Of a stretch of 64,000 nt of DNA, positions 1 to 7,947 are shown in pieces. Within the stretch, counting starts at the first letter, position 1. Every line of letters begins with the position of its first letter. The position numbers were made by a program, and so were the translations under genes. Under the pieces are notes generated by a model. That model was not told the origin of the DNA. It ran no database searches and saw only the letters and a program-made list of their open reading frames with translations. The stretch is from JACVRW01 sp963739095 (GTDB lineage Bacteria; Actinomycetota; Thermoleophilia; Solirubrobacterales; Thermoleophilaceae): positions 62,001 to 126,000 of the forward strand of contig CAVTZF010000028.1 of assembly GCA_963739095.1 (NCBI GenBank), written 5' to 3'.

Positions 1-1
1 C

Positions 2-328
2 GCCGGCGCCGGCCGCGACAAGTCGGACGGCGGCGACGGTGACGACGTCCTCTGGGCCGTGATCCGCGTCGACGTGACCGCCATCGGCGACGCAGAGGGC
101 GACGAGCTCACCGGCGGCCCCGGGCGTGATCGCATCATCGTCCGGGACGGCGAGGTCGACATCGTCCACTGCGGCGAGGGCCGCGACCTCGTGGTCACGG
201 ACCAGTTCGACCAGGTCGACCCGGACTGCGAGGTCCGGCGCCAGAGCGACATCACCTCGCTCGACCAGGTCGACGACAGCGAGGAGCGCGCGACGGAGAA
301 CCCGCCCGAGGACGACGACGAGAAGTAG
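2..328 (+). CDS. RTX-like calcium-binding repeat protein, C-terminal part (5' truncated)
   Basis: The frame is open from the window edge, so the start lies upstream. The visible 108 residues hold degenerate Gly-Asp motifs (GGDGDD, GDELTGGPGRD, CGEGRD), like the hemolysin-type nonapeptides that bind calcium in secreted proteins. They end in a very acidic tail (EDDDEK). A Cys pair flanks the last repeat (HCGEG and DPDCE), as is common in actinobacterial versions. Family knowledge suggests a secreted or surface protein. The catalytic or adhesive part, if any, is outside the window. Confidence 0.6.
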   Translation, partial: AGAGRDKSDGGDGDDVLWAVIRVDVTAIGDAEGDELTGGPGRDRIIVRDGEVDIVHCGEGRDLVVTDQFDQVDPDCEVRRQSDITSLDQVDDSEERATENPPEDDDEK

Positions 329-386
329 TTCCCCCTCACCGGAAGTGCGCGGGGGTCCGGGCGACCGGGCCCCCGCCGCTTCCGGA

Positions 387-392
387 TAAGGT
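387..392 (+). promoter_or_regulatory. -10 element of rpe, leaderless geometry
   Basis: TAAGGT followed by 7 bases and then the ATG of rpe. A transcript starting at the normal distance from this box would begin at or next to the start codon. No Shine-Dalgarno sequence is visible in between. Confidence 0.55.
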
Positions 393-399
393 CGCGCCG

Positions 400-1080
400 A
401 TGCCACATGACCTCATGCGGGACGTCCGGGTCGCTCCCTCGATCCTGTCAGCCGACTTCGCCCGGCTCGGCGAGCAGGTCGAGCAGGTGATGGACGCCGG
501 CGCGCGCGTCATCCACGTCGACGTGATGGACGGCCACTTCGTGCCGCCGATCACGATCGGTGACCTGATCGTGAAGGCGCTGCGCGATCTCGTGCACGAG
601 CGCGGCGGCGTGCTCGACGTGCACCTGATGGTCGAGCGCCCGGAGCGGCGGGTCGACGAGTTCGCCGCCGCCGGAGCCGACACGCTGATCGTCCACTGGG
701 AGGCCACTCCCCACGTGCACTACGCGCTCAAGGCGGTCCGCGACGCCGGCCTCCACTCGGCGCTCGCGATCAACCCGGCGACCCCGCCCGAGTCCGTCGC
801 GGGCCTCGCCGGCATGTTCGACCACCTGCTGTGCATGACCGTCAACCCCGGCTGGGGCGGACAGCCCTACATCGAGACCTCGACCGCGAAGGTGGCACGC
901 CTGCGCGAGCTGCTCGGGCCGGAGACGCCGATCGAGGTGGACGGCGGCATCGACACCGCCACCGCCCGCGAGTGCAGGGAGGCGGGCGCCACGCTGTTCG
1001 TGGCGGGGTCGTCGATCTTCGGAGCGACCGACCCGGCCGCCGCCTATGCCGAGTTGGCGACGGCGGCCGGCGCGGTCTAA
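400..1080 (+). CDS. rpe: ribulose-phosphate 3-epimerase
   Basis: Interconverts D-ribulose 5-phosphate and D-xylulose 5-phosphate in the cytoplasmic pentose phosphate pathway. The 226-residue product has the family landmarks in order: SILSADF near the N-terminus, HVDVMDGHFVPP with the metal ligands His/Asp, HLMVERP, TVNPGWGGQ on the phosphate-binding loop, and VDGGI near the C-terminus. Length matches the TIM-barrel family. The ATG at 400 is supported by the TAAGGT box 7 bases upstream; an in-frame ATG at 415 is the alternative. The gene stands alone, with convergent small genes downstream. Confidence 0.95.
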   Translation: MPHDLMRDVRVAPSILSADFARLGEQVEQVMDAGARVIHVDVMDGHFVPPITIGDLIVKALRDLVHERGGVLDVHLMVERPERRVDEFAAAGADTLIVHWEATPHVHYALKAVRDAGLHSALAINPATPPESVAGLAGMFDHLLCMTVNPGWGGQPYIETSTAKVARLRELLGPETPIEVDGGIDTATARECREAGATLFVAGSSIFGATDPAAAYAELATAAGAV

Positions 1081-1087
1081 CCGGTTC

Positions 1088-1393
1088 TCACGCGGCCGGG
1101 CGCGGGGTCTGACGCCCGCTACCTCCCATCCGGCGCAGCACGAAGCCGGCGATCAGCAGCACGATCACGACGCCGATGATGGCGCTGACGATGCCGCCGA
1201 GGTCGAAGGCGTCGTCGTCCCCGATGCCGAGGCCGAGCGTGAAGATCACGTATCCCACGGCCGCCCCGACGAGGCCCAGCACGATCGAAACGCCCCAGGA
1301 CTTGGGGCCGGACATGTCGGCGAAGGCGTCGTTCGGAACGAGCGCCCGGCCGATGACACCTGCCAGCAAACCGAGGATCAACGCACCGATCAT
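1088..1393 (-). CDS. GlsB/YeaQ/YmgE-type stress-response membrane protein
   Basis: A 101-residue protein with three hydrophobic segments: the N-terminal 20 residues, a middle Gly-rich helix around 40-57 (VLGLVGAAVGYVIF), and one near 70-90. The middle region ends in GLGIGDDD. The pattern of short Gly-rich helices matches the transglycosylase-associated GlsB/YeaQ family, an inner-membrane family of unknown mechanism induced by stress. The start is supported by a strong Shine-Dalgarno (GGGAGGTGA) just upstream of ATG, unlike the leaderless neighbours. A short C-terminal basic tail follows the last helix. Confidence 0.8.
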   Translation of the reverse strand: MIGALILGLLAGVIGRALVPNDAFADMSGPKSWGVSIVLGLVGAAVGYVIFTLGLGIGDDDAFDLGGIVSAIIGVVIVLLIAGFVLRRMGGSGRQTPRPAA

Positions 1394-1485
1394 CCGTCAC
1401 CTCCCAGTGATATGGAGACTGCTGACAGGAATTGTGCCTGACGGGGTTTCGCAAACTCAACAGGTGACACCGATCGCTCAATCGG

Positions 1486-1899
1486 TCAGAGCAGCCGGCC
1501 CTCGAGCGGCGGGTCGGTGCCCGTGAGGCGGCAGCGGGCGATGCGCTCGAGAGCCGCGGGATCCATGCCGACGTGCGCGTGCGGGTCGAGCGTTCCCTCG
1601 TCGGTGTCGGTGAACGGCCACGGCTCGGGCCGGCTCGAGACGACGCGGCCGTCGGCGTCGACGCACTCGACGACGACGGTCGGGGCGCCGCCCGCCGTGG
1701 CGGGCTCGTTGAGCGAGCGGTCCTCGACGTAGATCGTGATCTCCGGTAGCCCGCCCGGCGTCCGCTCCACACGCAGGGCGGCCGGTCGTTTGGCGGTCTC
1801 CTCGTCATCGCTGCCGGCGAGCGCCACGATCACGAGCGGCACGGCCACCGCGAGCAGTACGGCGAGCGCCACGAGGCGCGTGCGCGAGGCCTGGTCCAT
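1486..1899 (-). CDS. membrane-anchored hypothetical protein
   Basis: A 137-residue protein not assigned to a family. Residues 9-29 form one hydrophobic segment (LVALAVLLAVAVPLVIVALAG) after a short basic start, giving an uncleaved anchor or signal sequence. The remainder is soluble, contains ITIYVEDRSLNEP and two Cys (VVECVD, IARCRL), and is probably outside the membrane. The ATG is supported by a TAGCAT box 10 bases upstream. It diverges from the TrpB2 gene and shares a 40 bp promoter region with it. Confidence 0.6.
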   Translation of the reverse strand: MDQASRTRLVALAVLLAVAVPLVIVALAGSDDEETAKRPAALRVERTPGGLPEITIYVEDRSLNEPATAGGAPTVVVECVDADGRVVSSRPEPWPFTDTDEGTLDPHAHVGMDPAALERIARCRLTGTDPPLEGRLL

Positions 1900-1909
1900 G
1901 CGGGCGCCG

Positions 1910-1915
1910 ATGCTA
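1910..1915 (-). promoter_or_regulatory. -10 element of the 1486-1899 gene
   Basis: On the minus strand TAGCAT lies 10 bases before the ATG at 1899. It sits in one arm of an inverted repeat (CTAACCG at 1913-1919, CGGTTAG at 1924-1930) whose other arm holds the -10 of the divergent TrpB2 gene. Confidence 0.5.
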
Positions 1916-1927
1916 ACCGCGCCCGGT

Positions 1928-1933
1928 TAGGAT
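1928..1933 (+). promoter_or_regulatory. -10 element of trpB2, leaderless geometry
   Basis: TAGGAT followed by 6 bases and the GTG start at 1940. There is no room for a ribosome binding site if transcription starts at the usual distance. Confidence 0.6.
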
Positions 1934-1939
1934 CGCCGC

Positions 1940-3301
1940 GTGACCGCCGAGACCAAGTTCACGCTCACCGAGGACCGCATCCCGACCCACTGGGTGAACC
2001 TGCTCCCCGACCTGCCTGGCGATCCGCTGCCGCCGCTGAACCCGGGCACGATGGAGCCGGCCGGGCCGGACGACCTCACGCCGATCTTCCCGATGGAGCT
2101 GATCGGCCAGGAAGTCTCGATGGAGCCCGAGGTAGAGATCCCGGAGCCGGTGCGCGATGTGTACAGGCTCTGGCGCCCCACTCCGCTCTACCGCGCCCAC
2201 CGGCTCGAGCGGCTGCTCGATACGCCCGCGCGTATCTATTACAAGTACGAGGGGGTCTCCCCGGCCGGCTCGCACAAGCCGAACAGCGCCGTCGCGCAGG
2301 CCTATGCCAACAAGGAGGCGGGCATCGATCGGCTAGTGACGGAGACGGGCGCCGGCCAGTGGGGCTCGGCGCTGGCGCTCGCCTGCTCCCTGTTCGGGCT
2401 CGAGTGCCTCGTCTACATGGTCGGCGCGAGCTACGACCAGAAGCCCTACCGGCGCGCGATGATGGAGAGCTGGGGCGCAGGCGTGATCCGCTCCCCCAGT
2501 GACACGACCGAGTCGGGGCGCTCGCAGGCGCAGCACACCACGGGCTCGCTTGGCATCGCGATCTCGGAGGCGGTCGAGGTCGCCGCGGGCCACGAGGGCA
2601 CGAACTACGCGCTCGGCTCGGTCCTCAATCACGTCTGCCTCCATCAGACCGTGATCGGCCAGGAGGCGATGGCCCAGATGGAGATGGCCGGAGACGAGCC
2701 GGACGTGGTCGTGGGCTGCGTCGGCGGCGGGTCGAACTTCGCGGGCATGGCCTTCCCGTTCCTGCGCCGCGTGCTGCGCGGCGACGCCAAGACGCGCTTC
2801 GTCGCCGCCGAGCCGGCCGCCTGCCCCACGCTCACGCGCGGCGCCTACCGCTACGACTTCGGCGACACCGTCGGCCTCACGCCGCTCATGCCGATGTACA
2901 CGCTCGGCCACGACTTCGTGCCGCCACCCGTGCACGCCGGCGGGCTGCGCTACCACGGCGACTCGCCGATGGTCTCCGGGCTCGTCAAGGCCGGGCTGAT
3001 CGAGCCGCGCGCCTACCGCCAGAACGAGACCTTCGAGGCGGCGATCCGCTTCGCGCGCACCGAGGCGATCCTGCCCGCGCCCGAGCCCGCGCACGCGATC
3101 CGCGCCGTGCTCGACGAGGCCGAGGCGGCCAAGCAGGCAGGCGAGGAGCGCGTGATCCTGTTCAACCTCTGCGGCCACGGACACTTCGACATGTCCGCGT
3201 ACGACGCCTACCTGGCGGGCAAGCTCGAGGATCCGGAGTTCTCGGAGGCCGACATGGATGCCGCGCTCGAGCGGCTGCCGGACGCACCAGCGATCGCCTG
3301 A
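1940..3301 (+). CDS. trpB: TrpB-like (TrpB2-type) pyridoxal-phosphate enzyme, tryptophan synthase beta chain
   Basis: A 453-residue fold-type II PLP enzyme. TrpB condenses indole and serine to tryptophan. The PLP lysine is Lys113 in the motif GSHKPNSA. The phosphate-binding Gly-rich loop is CVGGGSN around residue 260, and the C-terminal end shows CGHGHFDM. The long N-terminal extension before the first PLP motif and the length above 430 residues mark the TrpB2 branch rather than the TrpA-partnered TrpB1 of about 400 residues. No trpA, trpC or other trp gene is nearby, so it may act as a stand-alone indole-salvage or serine-deaminating enzyme. The GTG start is supported by the TAGGAT box. Confidence 0.9.
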   Translation: MTAETKFTLTEDRIPTHWVNLLPDLPGDPLPPLNPGTMEPAGPDDLTPIFPMELIGQEVSMEPEVEIPEPVRDVYRLWRPTPLYRAHRLERLLDTPARIYYKYEGVSPAGSHKPNSAVAQAYANKEAGIDRLVTETGAGQWGSALALACSLFGLECLVYMVGASYDQKPYRRAMMESWGAGVIRSPSDTTESGRSQAQHTTGSLGIAISEAVEVAAGHEGTNYALGSVLNHVCLHQTVIGQEAMAQMEMAGDEPDVVVGCVGGGSNFAGMAFPFLRRVLRGDAKTRFVAAEPAACPTLTRGAYRYDFGDTVGLTPLMPMYTLGHDFVPPPVHAGGLRYHGDSPMVSGLVKAGLIEPRAYRQNETFEAAIRFARTEAILPAPEPAHAIRAVLDEAEAAKQAGEERVILFNLCGHGHFDMSAYDAYLAGKLEDPEFSEADMDAALERLPDAPAIA

Positions 3302-3305
3302 CCCC

Positions 3306-3311
3306 TATCGT
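3306..3311 (+). promoter_or_regulatory. -10 element of the GAF histidine kinase gene
   Basis: TATCGT, then 8 bases, then ATG at 3320. It directly follows the trpB2 stop at 3299-3301, so the two-component pair has its own promoter. Confidence 0.5.
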
Positions 3312-3319
3312 CAGCCGCG

Positions 3320-4477
3320 ATGACCGACAGGTCCGCGGACGCGCTCGAGGCCATGAACGAGGCCGTGCTGGCGATCGCGGCCGAGCGCTCCGTCGAGCGG
3401 GTCCTCCAACGCATCGTCGAGGTCGCGCGGGAGCTCGCGGGCGCCCGCTACGCGGCGCTCGGCATCCCCGACGGTGAGGGCGGATTCGCGCAGTTCATCA
3501 CCACCGGCATGACGGAGGAGGAGGTCGCCACGATGGGCCCGCTGCCGCGCACGCATGGGCTGCTCGGGGCGATGCTCGAGGTGGAGGAGTCACAGCGGAC
3601 GCCGGACATCACGGGCGACCCGCGCTTCCGAGGCTGGTGGCCGCGGACGCACCCGCGCATGCGCTCCTTCCTCGGCGTGCCGATCGTGTCGCGAGCGGGA
3701 ATCATCGCCGCCTTCTACCTCACCGACCGCGAGGGTGGGGACGAGTTCAGCGACGAGGACCAGCAGCTGATCGAGATGCTCGCCGCACACGCCGCGCTCG
3801 CCATCGAGAGCGCCCGCCTATACGAGCGCAGCCGCGAGCTGAGCGCGATCGAGGAACGCAACCGGCTCGCGCGCGACCTGCACGACTCGGTCGTCCAGAA
3901 GCTGTTCGGCATCGTGCTGACCGCGCGCTCGGCGGGTGTGCTGCTCGAGCGCGACCCGGCGGGAGCCCGCGAGCAGGTCGACCGACTCGGCGAGCTCGCC
4001 CAGGAGGCGGTCGGCGAGCTGCGCTCGCTCGTGTTCCAGCTGCGGCCGGCGGAGATCGAGACGGACGGGCTCGGGCCCGCGCTGCGCAAGCACGTGGAGG
4101 TGCTGCGACGCGTGCACCGGCGTGAGATCGAGCTCGAGCTCTCGGGCGGAGCGGGCCTTGCGCCCGAGCGGGCCGCCGAGGTCTTCCGCATCGCCCAGGA
4201 GGCGCTGACGAACGCGCTGCGCCATTCGGGCGCCGCGCACATCGCGGTGCGGCTCACGGAGCCGAACGGGAGGCTGCTGCTGACGGTCGAGGACGACGGC
4301 GTCGGCTTCGAGCCGGAGTCGGCGGCGCTGCGCTCACGGCGGCTTGGGCTCACCTCGATGGAGGAGCGCGCCGGCGCGCTCGGCGGCAACCTCTCCGTGA
4401 AGTCGCGGCCGGGCGCCGGAGCAACGATCGGGCTGGAGGTGCCCCTTGGCGACGATTCGCGTCCTGATCGCGGATGA
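3320..4477 (+). CDS. GAF-domain sensor histidine kinase (NarL-partner, HisKA_3 type)
   Basis: A 385-residue cytoplasmic kinase with no membrane segment. A GAF domain occupies roughly residues 20-165. The dimerisation/phosphoacceptor segment follows with His188 in RDLHDSV. The HATPase region shows the N box (EALTNALRHSG), the G1 box (EDDGVGFEP) and a Gly-rich G2 region (GLTSMEERAGALGG). This layout matches DevS/NarX-like kinases that phosphorylate NarL-type regulators. The GAF domain may bind a small ligand or haem; no ligand can be read from the sequence. Its end overlaps the response regulator gene by 32 bases, so the pair is translationally coupled. Confidence 0.92.
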   Translation: MTDRSADALEAMNEAVLAIAAERSVERVLQRIVEVARELAGARYAALGIPDGEGGFAQFITTGMTEEEVATMGPLPRTHGLLGAMLEVEESQRTPDITGDPRFRGWWPRTHPRMRSFLGVPIVSRAGIIAAFYLTDREGGDEFSDEDQQLIEMLAAHAALAIESARLYERSRELSAIEERNRLARDLHDSVVQKLFGIVLTARSAGVLLERDPAGAREQVDRLGELAQEAVGELRSLVFQLRPAEIETDGLGPALRKHVEVLRRVHRREIELELSGGAGLAPERAAEVFRIAQEALTNALRHSGAAHIAVRLTEPNGRLLLTVEDDGVGFEPESAALRSRRLGLTSMEERAGALGGNLSVKSRPGAGATIGLEVPLGDDSRPDRG

Positions 4478-5090
4478 CCACGCGGTGGTGCGCCAGGGCC
4501 TGCGCACGTTCCTCGAGCTCCAGGACGACATCGAGGTCGTGGCGGACGCCTGCGACGGCGAGGAGGCTGTGAGCGCCGCACTGGAGGGCCGCCCGGACGT
4601 GGTGCTGATGGATCTCGTGATGCCCGGCGTCGACGGCATCGAGGCCACGCGCCGCATCCTTCGCGAGCGCCCCGCCACGCGCGTGATCGCCCTCACGAGC
4701 TTCCTCGACGACGACAAGGTCCTGCCCGCGGTGCGCGCGGGCGCGGCCGGTTACCTGCTCAAGGACGTCGAGCCCGGCGAGCTCGTGCGCGCGATCCACA
4801 CCGTCAACGACGGCGAGGCGCTTCTCCACCCGGCCGTCACCGCCCGGGTGCTGCGCGAGGTCGCGGACGACGAGCCCGCCGCCGAGTCCGACGGCCGTCT
4901 CACGGCACGCGAGCGCGAGGTGCTCGCGCTGGTGGCGCGCGGGCTGCCGAACAAGCTGATCGCGCGCGAGCTCGGCATAGCCGAGAAGACCGTCAAGGCG
5001 CACGTGAGCAGCATCCTCGCGAAGCTCGGCGTAACCGACCGGACGCAGGCTGCGCTGCTCGCCGTGCGCCGCGGCTGGGTCCAGCCCTAG
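4446..5090 (+). CDS. NarL/FixJ-family response regulator
   Basis: A 214-residue DNA-binding regulator, partner of the overlapping kinase. The receiver domain (about 1-120) has the acidic pair DD near residue 9, the phospho-acceptor Asp56 in LMDLVMPG, and the conserved Thr/Lys region (ALTSF, LLKD). The LuxR-type helix-turn-helix is at about 148-205 (LTAREREVLALVARG, then IAEKTVKAHVSSIL). The start is TTG at 4446, inside the kinase gene; no nearer ATG or GTG would keep the first beta strand. Confidence 0.93.
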   Translation: MATIRVLIADDHAVVRQGLRTFLELQDDIEVVADACDGEEAVSAALEGRPDVVLMDLVMPGVDGIEATRRILRERPATRVIALTSFLDDDKVLPAVRAGAAGYLLKDVEPGELVRAIHTVNDGEALLHPAVTARVLREVADDEPAAESDGRLTAREREVLALVARGLPNKLIARELGIAEKTVKAHVSSILAKLGVTDRTQAALLAVRRGWVQP

Positions 5091-5148
5091 CCGCGCCCGG
5101 CCCTGGTCCTACGCCCAAGGTCCGATGGTGCCGGGGGCGCCGCGGACC

Positions 5149-5154
5149 TAGATT
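5149..5154 (+). promoter_or_regulatory. -10 element of the SDR-queA operon
   Basis: TAGATT followed by 6 bases and the ATG at 5161. The 70 bp between the response regulator and the SDR gene hold no other clear signal. Confidence 0.5.
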
Positions 5155-5160
5155 CGCCAC

Positions 5161-5847
5161 ATGGCTTCCGCAATCGTCACCGGCGCGTCGCGCGGCCTCG
5201 GCCTCGCGCTCGCGAGTGAGCTCGCCCGGCGCGGCCGCCGGCTCGTGATAGACGCCCGCGGCGAGGACGAGCTCGATAGCGCCCGCGCCCGCCTCGCTGC
5301 GGCCACCGAGGTCGTCGCGCTGCCGGGCGACGTGTCCACCGAGGCGCACCGGCGCGCGCTCGTCGCCGCGGCCGGGCCGGAGATCGAGCTGCTCGTCAAC
5401 AACGCGGGCGGACTCGGCCCCAGCCCGCTGCCGCCGCTCGCGCGCTACCCGCTCGCGGAGCTCGAGGAGCTCTACCGCGTCAACGTGCTGGCCCCGCTGC
5501 GGCTCTTCCAGCTCGCTCAGCCGCTGCTCTCGAAGCACGCGGTGGTCGTCAACATCACCTCCGACGCGGCCGTCGAGGCTTACGAGGGCTGGGGCGGCTA
5601 CGGCTCGTCCAAGGCCGCGCTCGAGCAGCTCACGCGCGTGCTGGGCGCCGAGCATCCGGAGTTGCGCGTCTACTCGGTCGACCCGGGCGACATGCGCACG
5701 CGCATGCATCAGGACGCGTTTCCGGGTGAGGACATCTCCGATCGGCCGCCGCCCGAGGAGAGCGTGCCCGGGCTGATCGCGCTGATCGAGGGCGCGCTGC
5801 CGAGCGGGCGCTACCGCGCGAGCGAGCTCCTGGAGCCGGCCAGATGA
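5161..5847 (+). CDS. short-chain dehydrogenase/reductase
   Basis: A 228-residue Rossmann-fold oxidoreductase. The cofactor motif TGASRGLG is at residues 7-14, NNAGG lies near residue 81, and the active-site pattern Tyr-x3-Lys appears as YGSSKAAL near residue 147. Use of NAD(P)H is expected; the substrate is unknown. Its stop overlaps the start of the queA-like gene by 4 bases (ATGA), so the two form an operon driven by the TAGATT promoter. Confidence 0.88.
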   Translation: MASAIVTGASRGLGLALASELARRGRRLVIDARGEDELDSARARLAAATEVVALPGDVSTEAHRRALVAAAGPEIELLVNNAGGLGPSPLPPLARYPLAELEELYRVNVLAPLRLFQLAQPLLSKHAVVVNITSDAAVEAYEGWGGYGSSKAALEQLTRVLGAEHPELRVYSVDPGDMRTRMHQDAFPGEDISDRPPPEESVPGLIALIEGALPSGRYRASELLEPAR

Positions 5848-6872
5848 TCGTCTCGATCGCGCCCGAGCCCGAGCTGCGCGAGGCGGAGCGACCGCCGGAG
5901 GAGCGCGGGCTCGCCCGCGACCGGGTGCTGATGCTCGTAGCCGACCCGGCCGACGGCTCGCTCGACCACCGCCATTTCGACGAGCTGCCCGAGCTGCTCG
6001 GGCCTCCCGACGTGCTCGTCATCAACACCTCGCGGACGCTCCCGGCCGCTCTGCCCGCGCGGGCAGCGGGCGGCACGCGCCTGCTGCTGCACCTGTCGAC
6101 CCCTGCCCCAGGCGAGGACGAGCGGCGCTGGATCGTCGAGCTGCGCACGCACGACGGCCGCCGGCGCAGCGGTCACGCGGGCCAGCGCCTGCAGCTGCCG
6201 GCCGGCGCCGAGGCCGAGCTGCTCGCCGGGCACCTCGGATCGCGGCTGTGGGTGGCCGACCTGCACCTCGGCGGACGCGACCTGATCGACTACCTCGAGG
6301 CCCACGGGCGTCCGATCCGCTACCGCCATTCGGCGGGCGCGTGGCCGCTCGAGGCCTACCAGAATGTCTACGCGAACGAGCCCGGGAGCGCCGAGATGCC
6401 GAGCGCGGGGCGGCCCTTCACGGCCGAGGCGATCACGCGCCTCGTCGCGCGCGGCATCGACGTGGTCCCGGTCGTGCTCCACACCGGCGTGTCCTCGCTC
6501 GAACGCGGCGAGCCGCCCTACCCCGAGCGCTTCGAGGTCTCCGAGGCGAGCGCCGCGCGCATCAACCTGGCGCGCTCGCTCGGCGGGCGTGTCGTGGCCG
6601 TCGGCACCACCTCGGTGCGCGCCGTCGAGTCCGCGGCGGATCCCGATGGCCATGTGGGCACGGCCGCCGGCTGGACCCACCTCGTGATCGGCGCGGAGCG
6701 CCCGCCCCGCGCGGTCGACGCGGTGCTGAGCGGCTTCCACGACCGCAACTCCTCGCACCTGAAGCTGCTCGAGACGATCGCGGGTCCCGGGCTGCTCCAG
6801 CGCTCCTACGCGAGCGCGCGGGAGCACGGCTACCTGCGTCACGAGTTCGGCGACGTGCTGCTGGTGGCGTAA
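5844..6872 (+). CDS. queA: QueA-family S-adenosylmethionine:tRNA ribosyltransferase-isomerase
   Basis: A 342-residue QueA-family protein. QueA transfers and isomerises the ribosyl group of SAM onto 7-deazaguanine-modified tRNA to make epoxyqueuosine. Conserved blocks are visible: RDRVLMLV and DHRHFDELPELL near the N-terminus, YQNVYA near residue 172, HTGVSSL near 213, VGTTSVRAVESAA near 252 and FHDRNSSHLKLLE near 296. The usual NDTRV block reads NTSRT here, so the protein is divergent. No tgt or other queuosine gene is in the window. Function as true QueA is likely but not proven. Confidence 0.8.
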   Translation: MIVSIAPEPELREAERPPEERGLARDRVLMLVADPADGSLDHRHFDELPELLGPPDVLVINTSRTLPAALPARAAGGTRLLLHLSTPAPGEDERRWIVELRTHDGRRRSGHAGQRLQLPAGAEAELLAGHLGSRLWVADLHLGGRDLIDYLEAHGRPIRYRHSAGAWPLEAYQNVYANEPGSAEMPSAGRPFTAEAITRLVARGIDVVPVVLHTGVSSLERGEPPYPERFEVSEASAARINLARSLGGRVVAVGTTSVRAVESAADPDGHVGTAAGWTHLVIGAERPPRAVDAVLSGFHDRNSSHLKLLETIAGPGLLQRSYASAREHGYLRHEFGDVLLVA

Positions 6873-6885
6873 AAGGGGTCAGCCC

Positions 6886-7752
6886 TTAGCGGTTGCGGCG
6901 CCGCTTGCGCGAGCTCGGCCGCTCCGGGATGGGCTCCGGCTCCTGGCCGTTCGAGGGCCCCAGCAGCGATTCACCCTGGCCGTTGCCGTCCTCGGGGGGA
7001 GGCTCGCCGCGGCGCCGCTGTGGCGTCGGCCAGGGCTCCGCCTCGCCGCTTTCCCAGGCGGGACCGCGCCCGCCCGGCCAGTTGCCGATGTACAGCGAGC
7101 CCAGCGCGCCCAGCCAGAACGCCTGGATGATCACCGGGACGACCGGCACGATCTGGAGCACGAGCAGCGCACCCGCGACGACGCCCAGGATCCCCATGAA
7201 CGGGCTCATCAGGCCGACGCGGCGCGCGCGCAACGGCAGTATCACGAACAGGAACGCCGTGGCCACCTGGCCGGCGAAGTTGATCCCGAACACCACGGCG
7301 CTCGCGTTGTCCTCGAGCAGCTGCTCGGCGCGGTCGTCTCCCGGCTGGCCCCGGATCGGCGTTCCGTCGGCGAAGTCGGAGGCCACGTCGACCTGGCCGA
7401 GCGCGCCGATCACGAGCCCGATCGCGTAGAGGGCGGGCCCGATGAGGATCAGGTACACGAACCAGGACGGCACCCCGGCTCCGCGCGTCCGGAGTGCACG
7501 GAACAGGTAGTAGAAGACGCCGGCGACCAGCAGGGCCGCGACCGCCTGTGCGACTCGCGAGCCGATCAGCATCGCCGGGTTCTCGTCGACCGAGAGCAGG
7601 AAGTCCGGGATCGCCTCGATATCGGACCGGTCTTCGATGACGGTCTGGAGCAGGACGACCTGGGCGATCAGCAGCACCGCCGCGAAGAACGCGGCGAGCG
7701 CGGCGGGGCGGGCCCACTTGGCCTCCCATTGAAGGGCCTGTTCCTTGGTCAC
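6886..7752 (-). CDS. integral membrane protein of unknown function
   Basis: A 288-residue protein with about five to six hydrophobic segments: near 17-38, 66-86, 96-118, 150-172, 180-200 and 202-220. The C-terminal 70 residues are Pro/Gly/Arg-rich and end in RKRRRNR, probably a cytoplasmic tail. The hydrophobic layout recalls DUF4386-type proteins, but I cannot assign a family with certainty. It is the last gene of a three-gene operon (CBS protein, 64-residue protein, this one), overlapping the upstream gene by 4 bases. Confidence 0.65.
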   Translation of the reverse strand: MTKEQALQWEAKWARPAALAAFFAAVLLIAQVVLLQTVIEDRSDIEAIPDFLLSVDENPAMLIGSRVAQAVAALLVAGVFYYLFRALRTRGAGVPSWFVYLILIGPALYAIGLVIGALGQVDVASDFADGTPIRGQPGDDRAEQLLEDNASAVVFGINFAGQVATAFLFVILPLRARRVGLMSPFMGILGVVAGALLVLQIVPVVPVIIQAFWLGALGSLYIGNWPGGRGPAWESGEAEPWPTPQRRRGEPPPEDGNGQGESLLGPSNGQEPEPIPERPSSRKRRRNR

Positions 7753-7943
7753 TGCAGGGGCTTGGGTGGTGGCTCTGGGTGGCGGGTCACGCGCGGAGGG
7801 TAGTAGTCGCTGTCCTCCGGCTCGACGACCTTGGAGACGCGCTCGCCGACGGCCAGCAGCACGTCCAGCGCCGGCGCCATCACCCGGATGACCCCTTCGA
7901 CGCGCCGCCGCGTGCGCAGCTGCCCGGCTGTCATGGGCGCCAT
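7749..7943 (-). CDS. small hypothetical protein in CBS operon
   Basis: A 64-residue protein with no recognised family. It has a basic N-terminus, a mildly hydrophobic centre (MAPALDVLLAVGERV) and a Pro-rich C-terminus (HPEPPPKPLQ). It sits 4 bases after the CBS gene and overlaps the membrane protein gene by 4 bases (ATGA). This tight spacing is the main support that it is real. An internal ATG at 7934 is an alternative start. Confidence 0.5.
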   Translation of the reverse strand: MAPMTAGQLRTRRRVEGVIRVMAPALDVLLAVGERVSKVVEPEDSDYYPPRVTRHPEPPPKPLQ

Positions 7944-7947
7944 CCGC

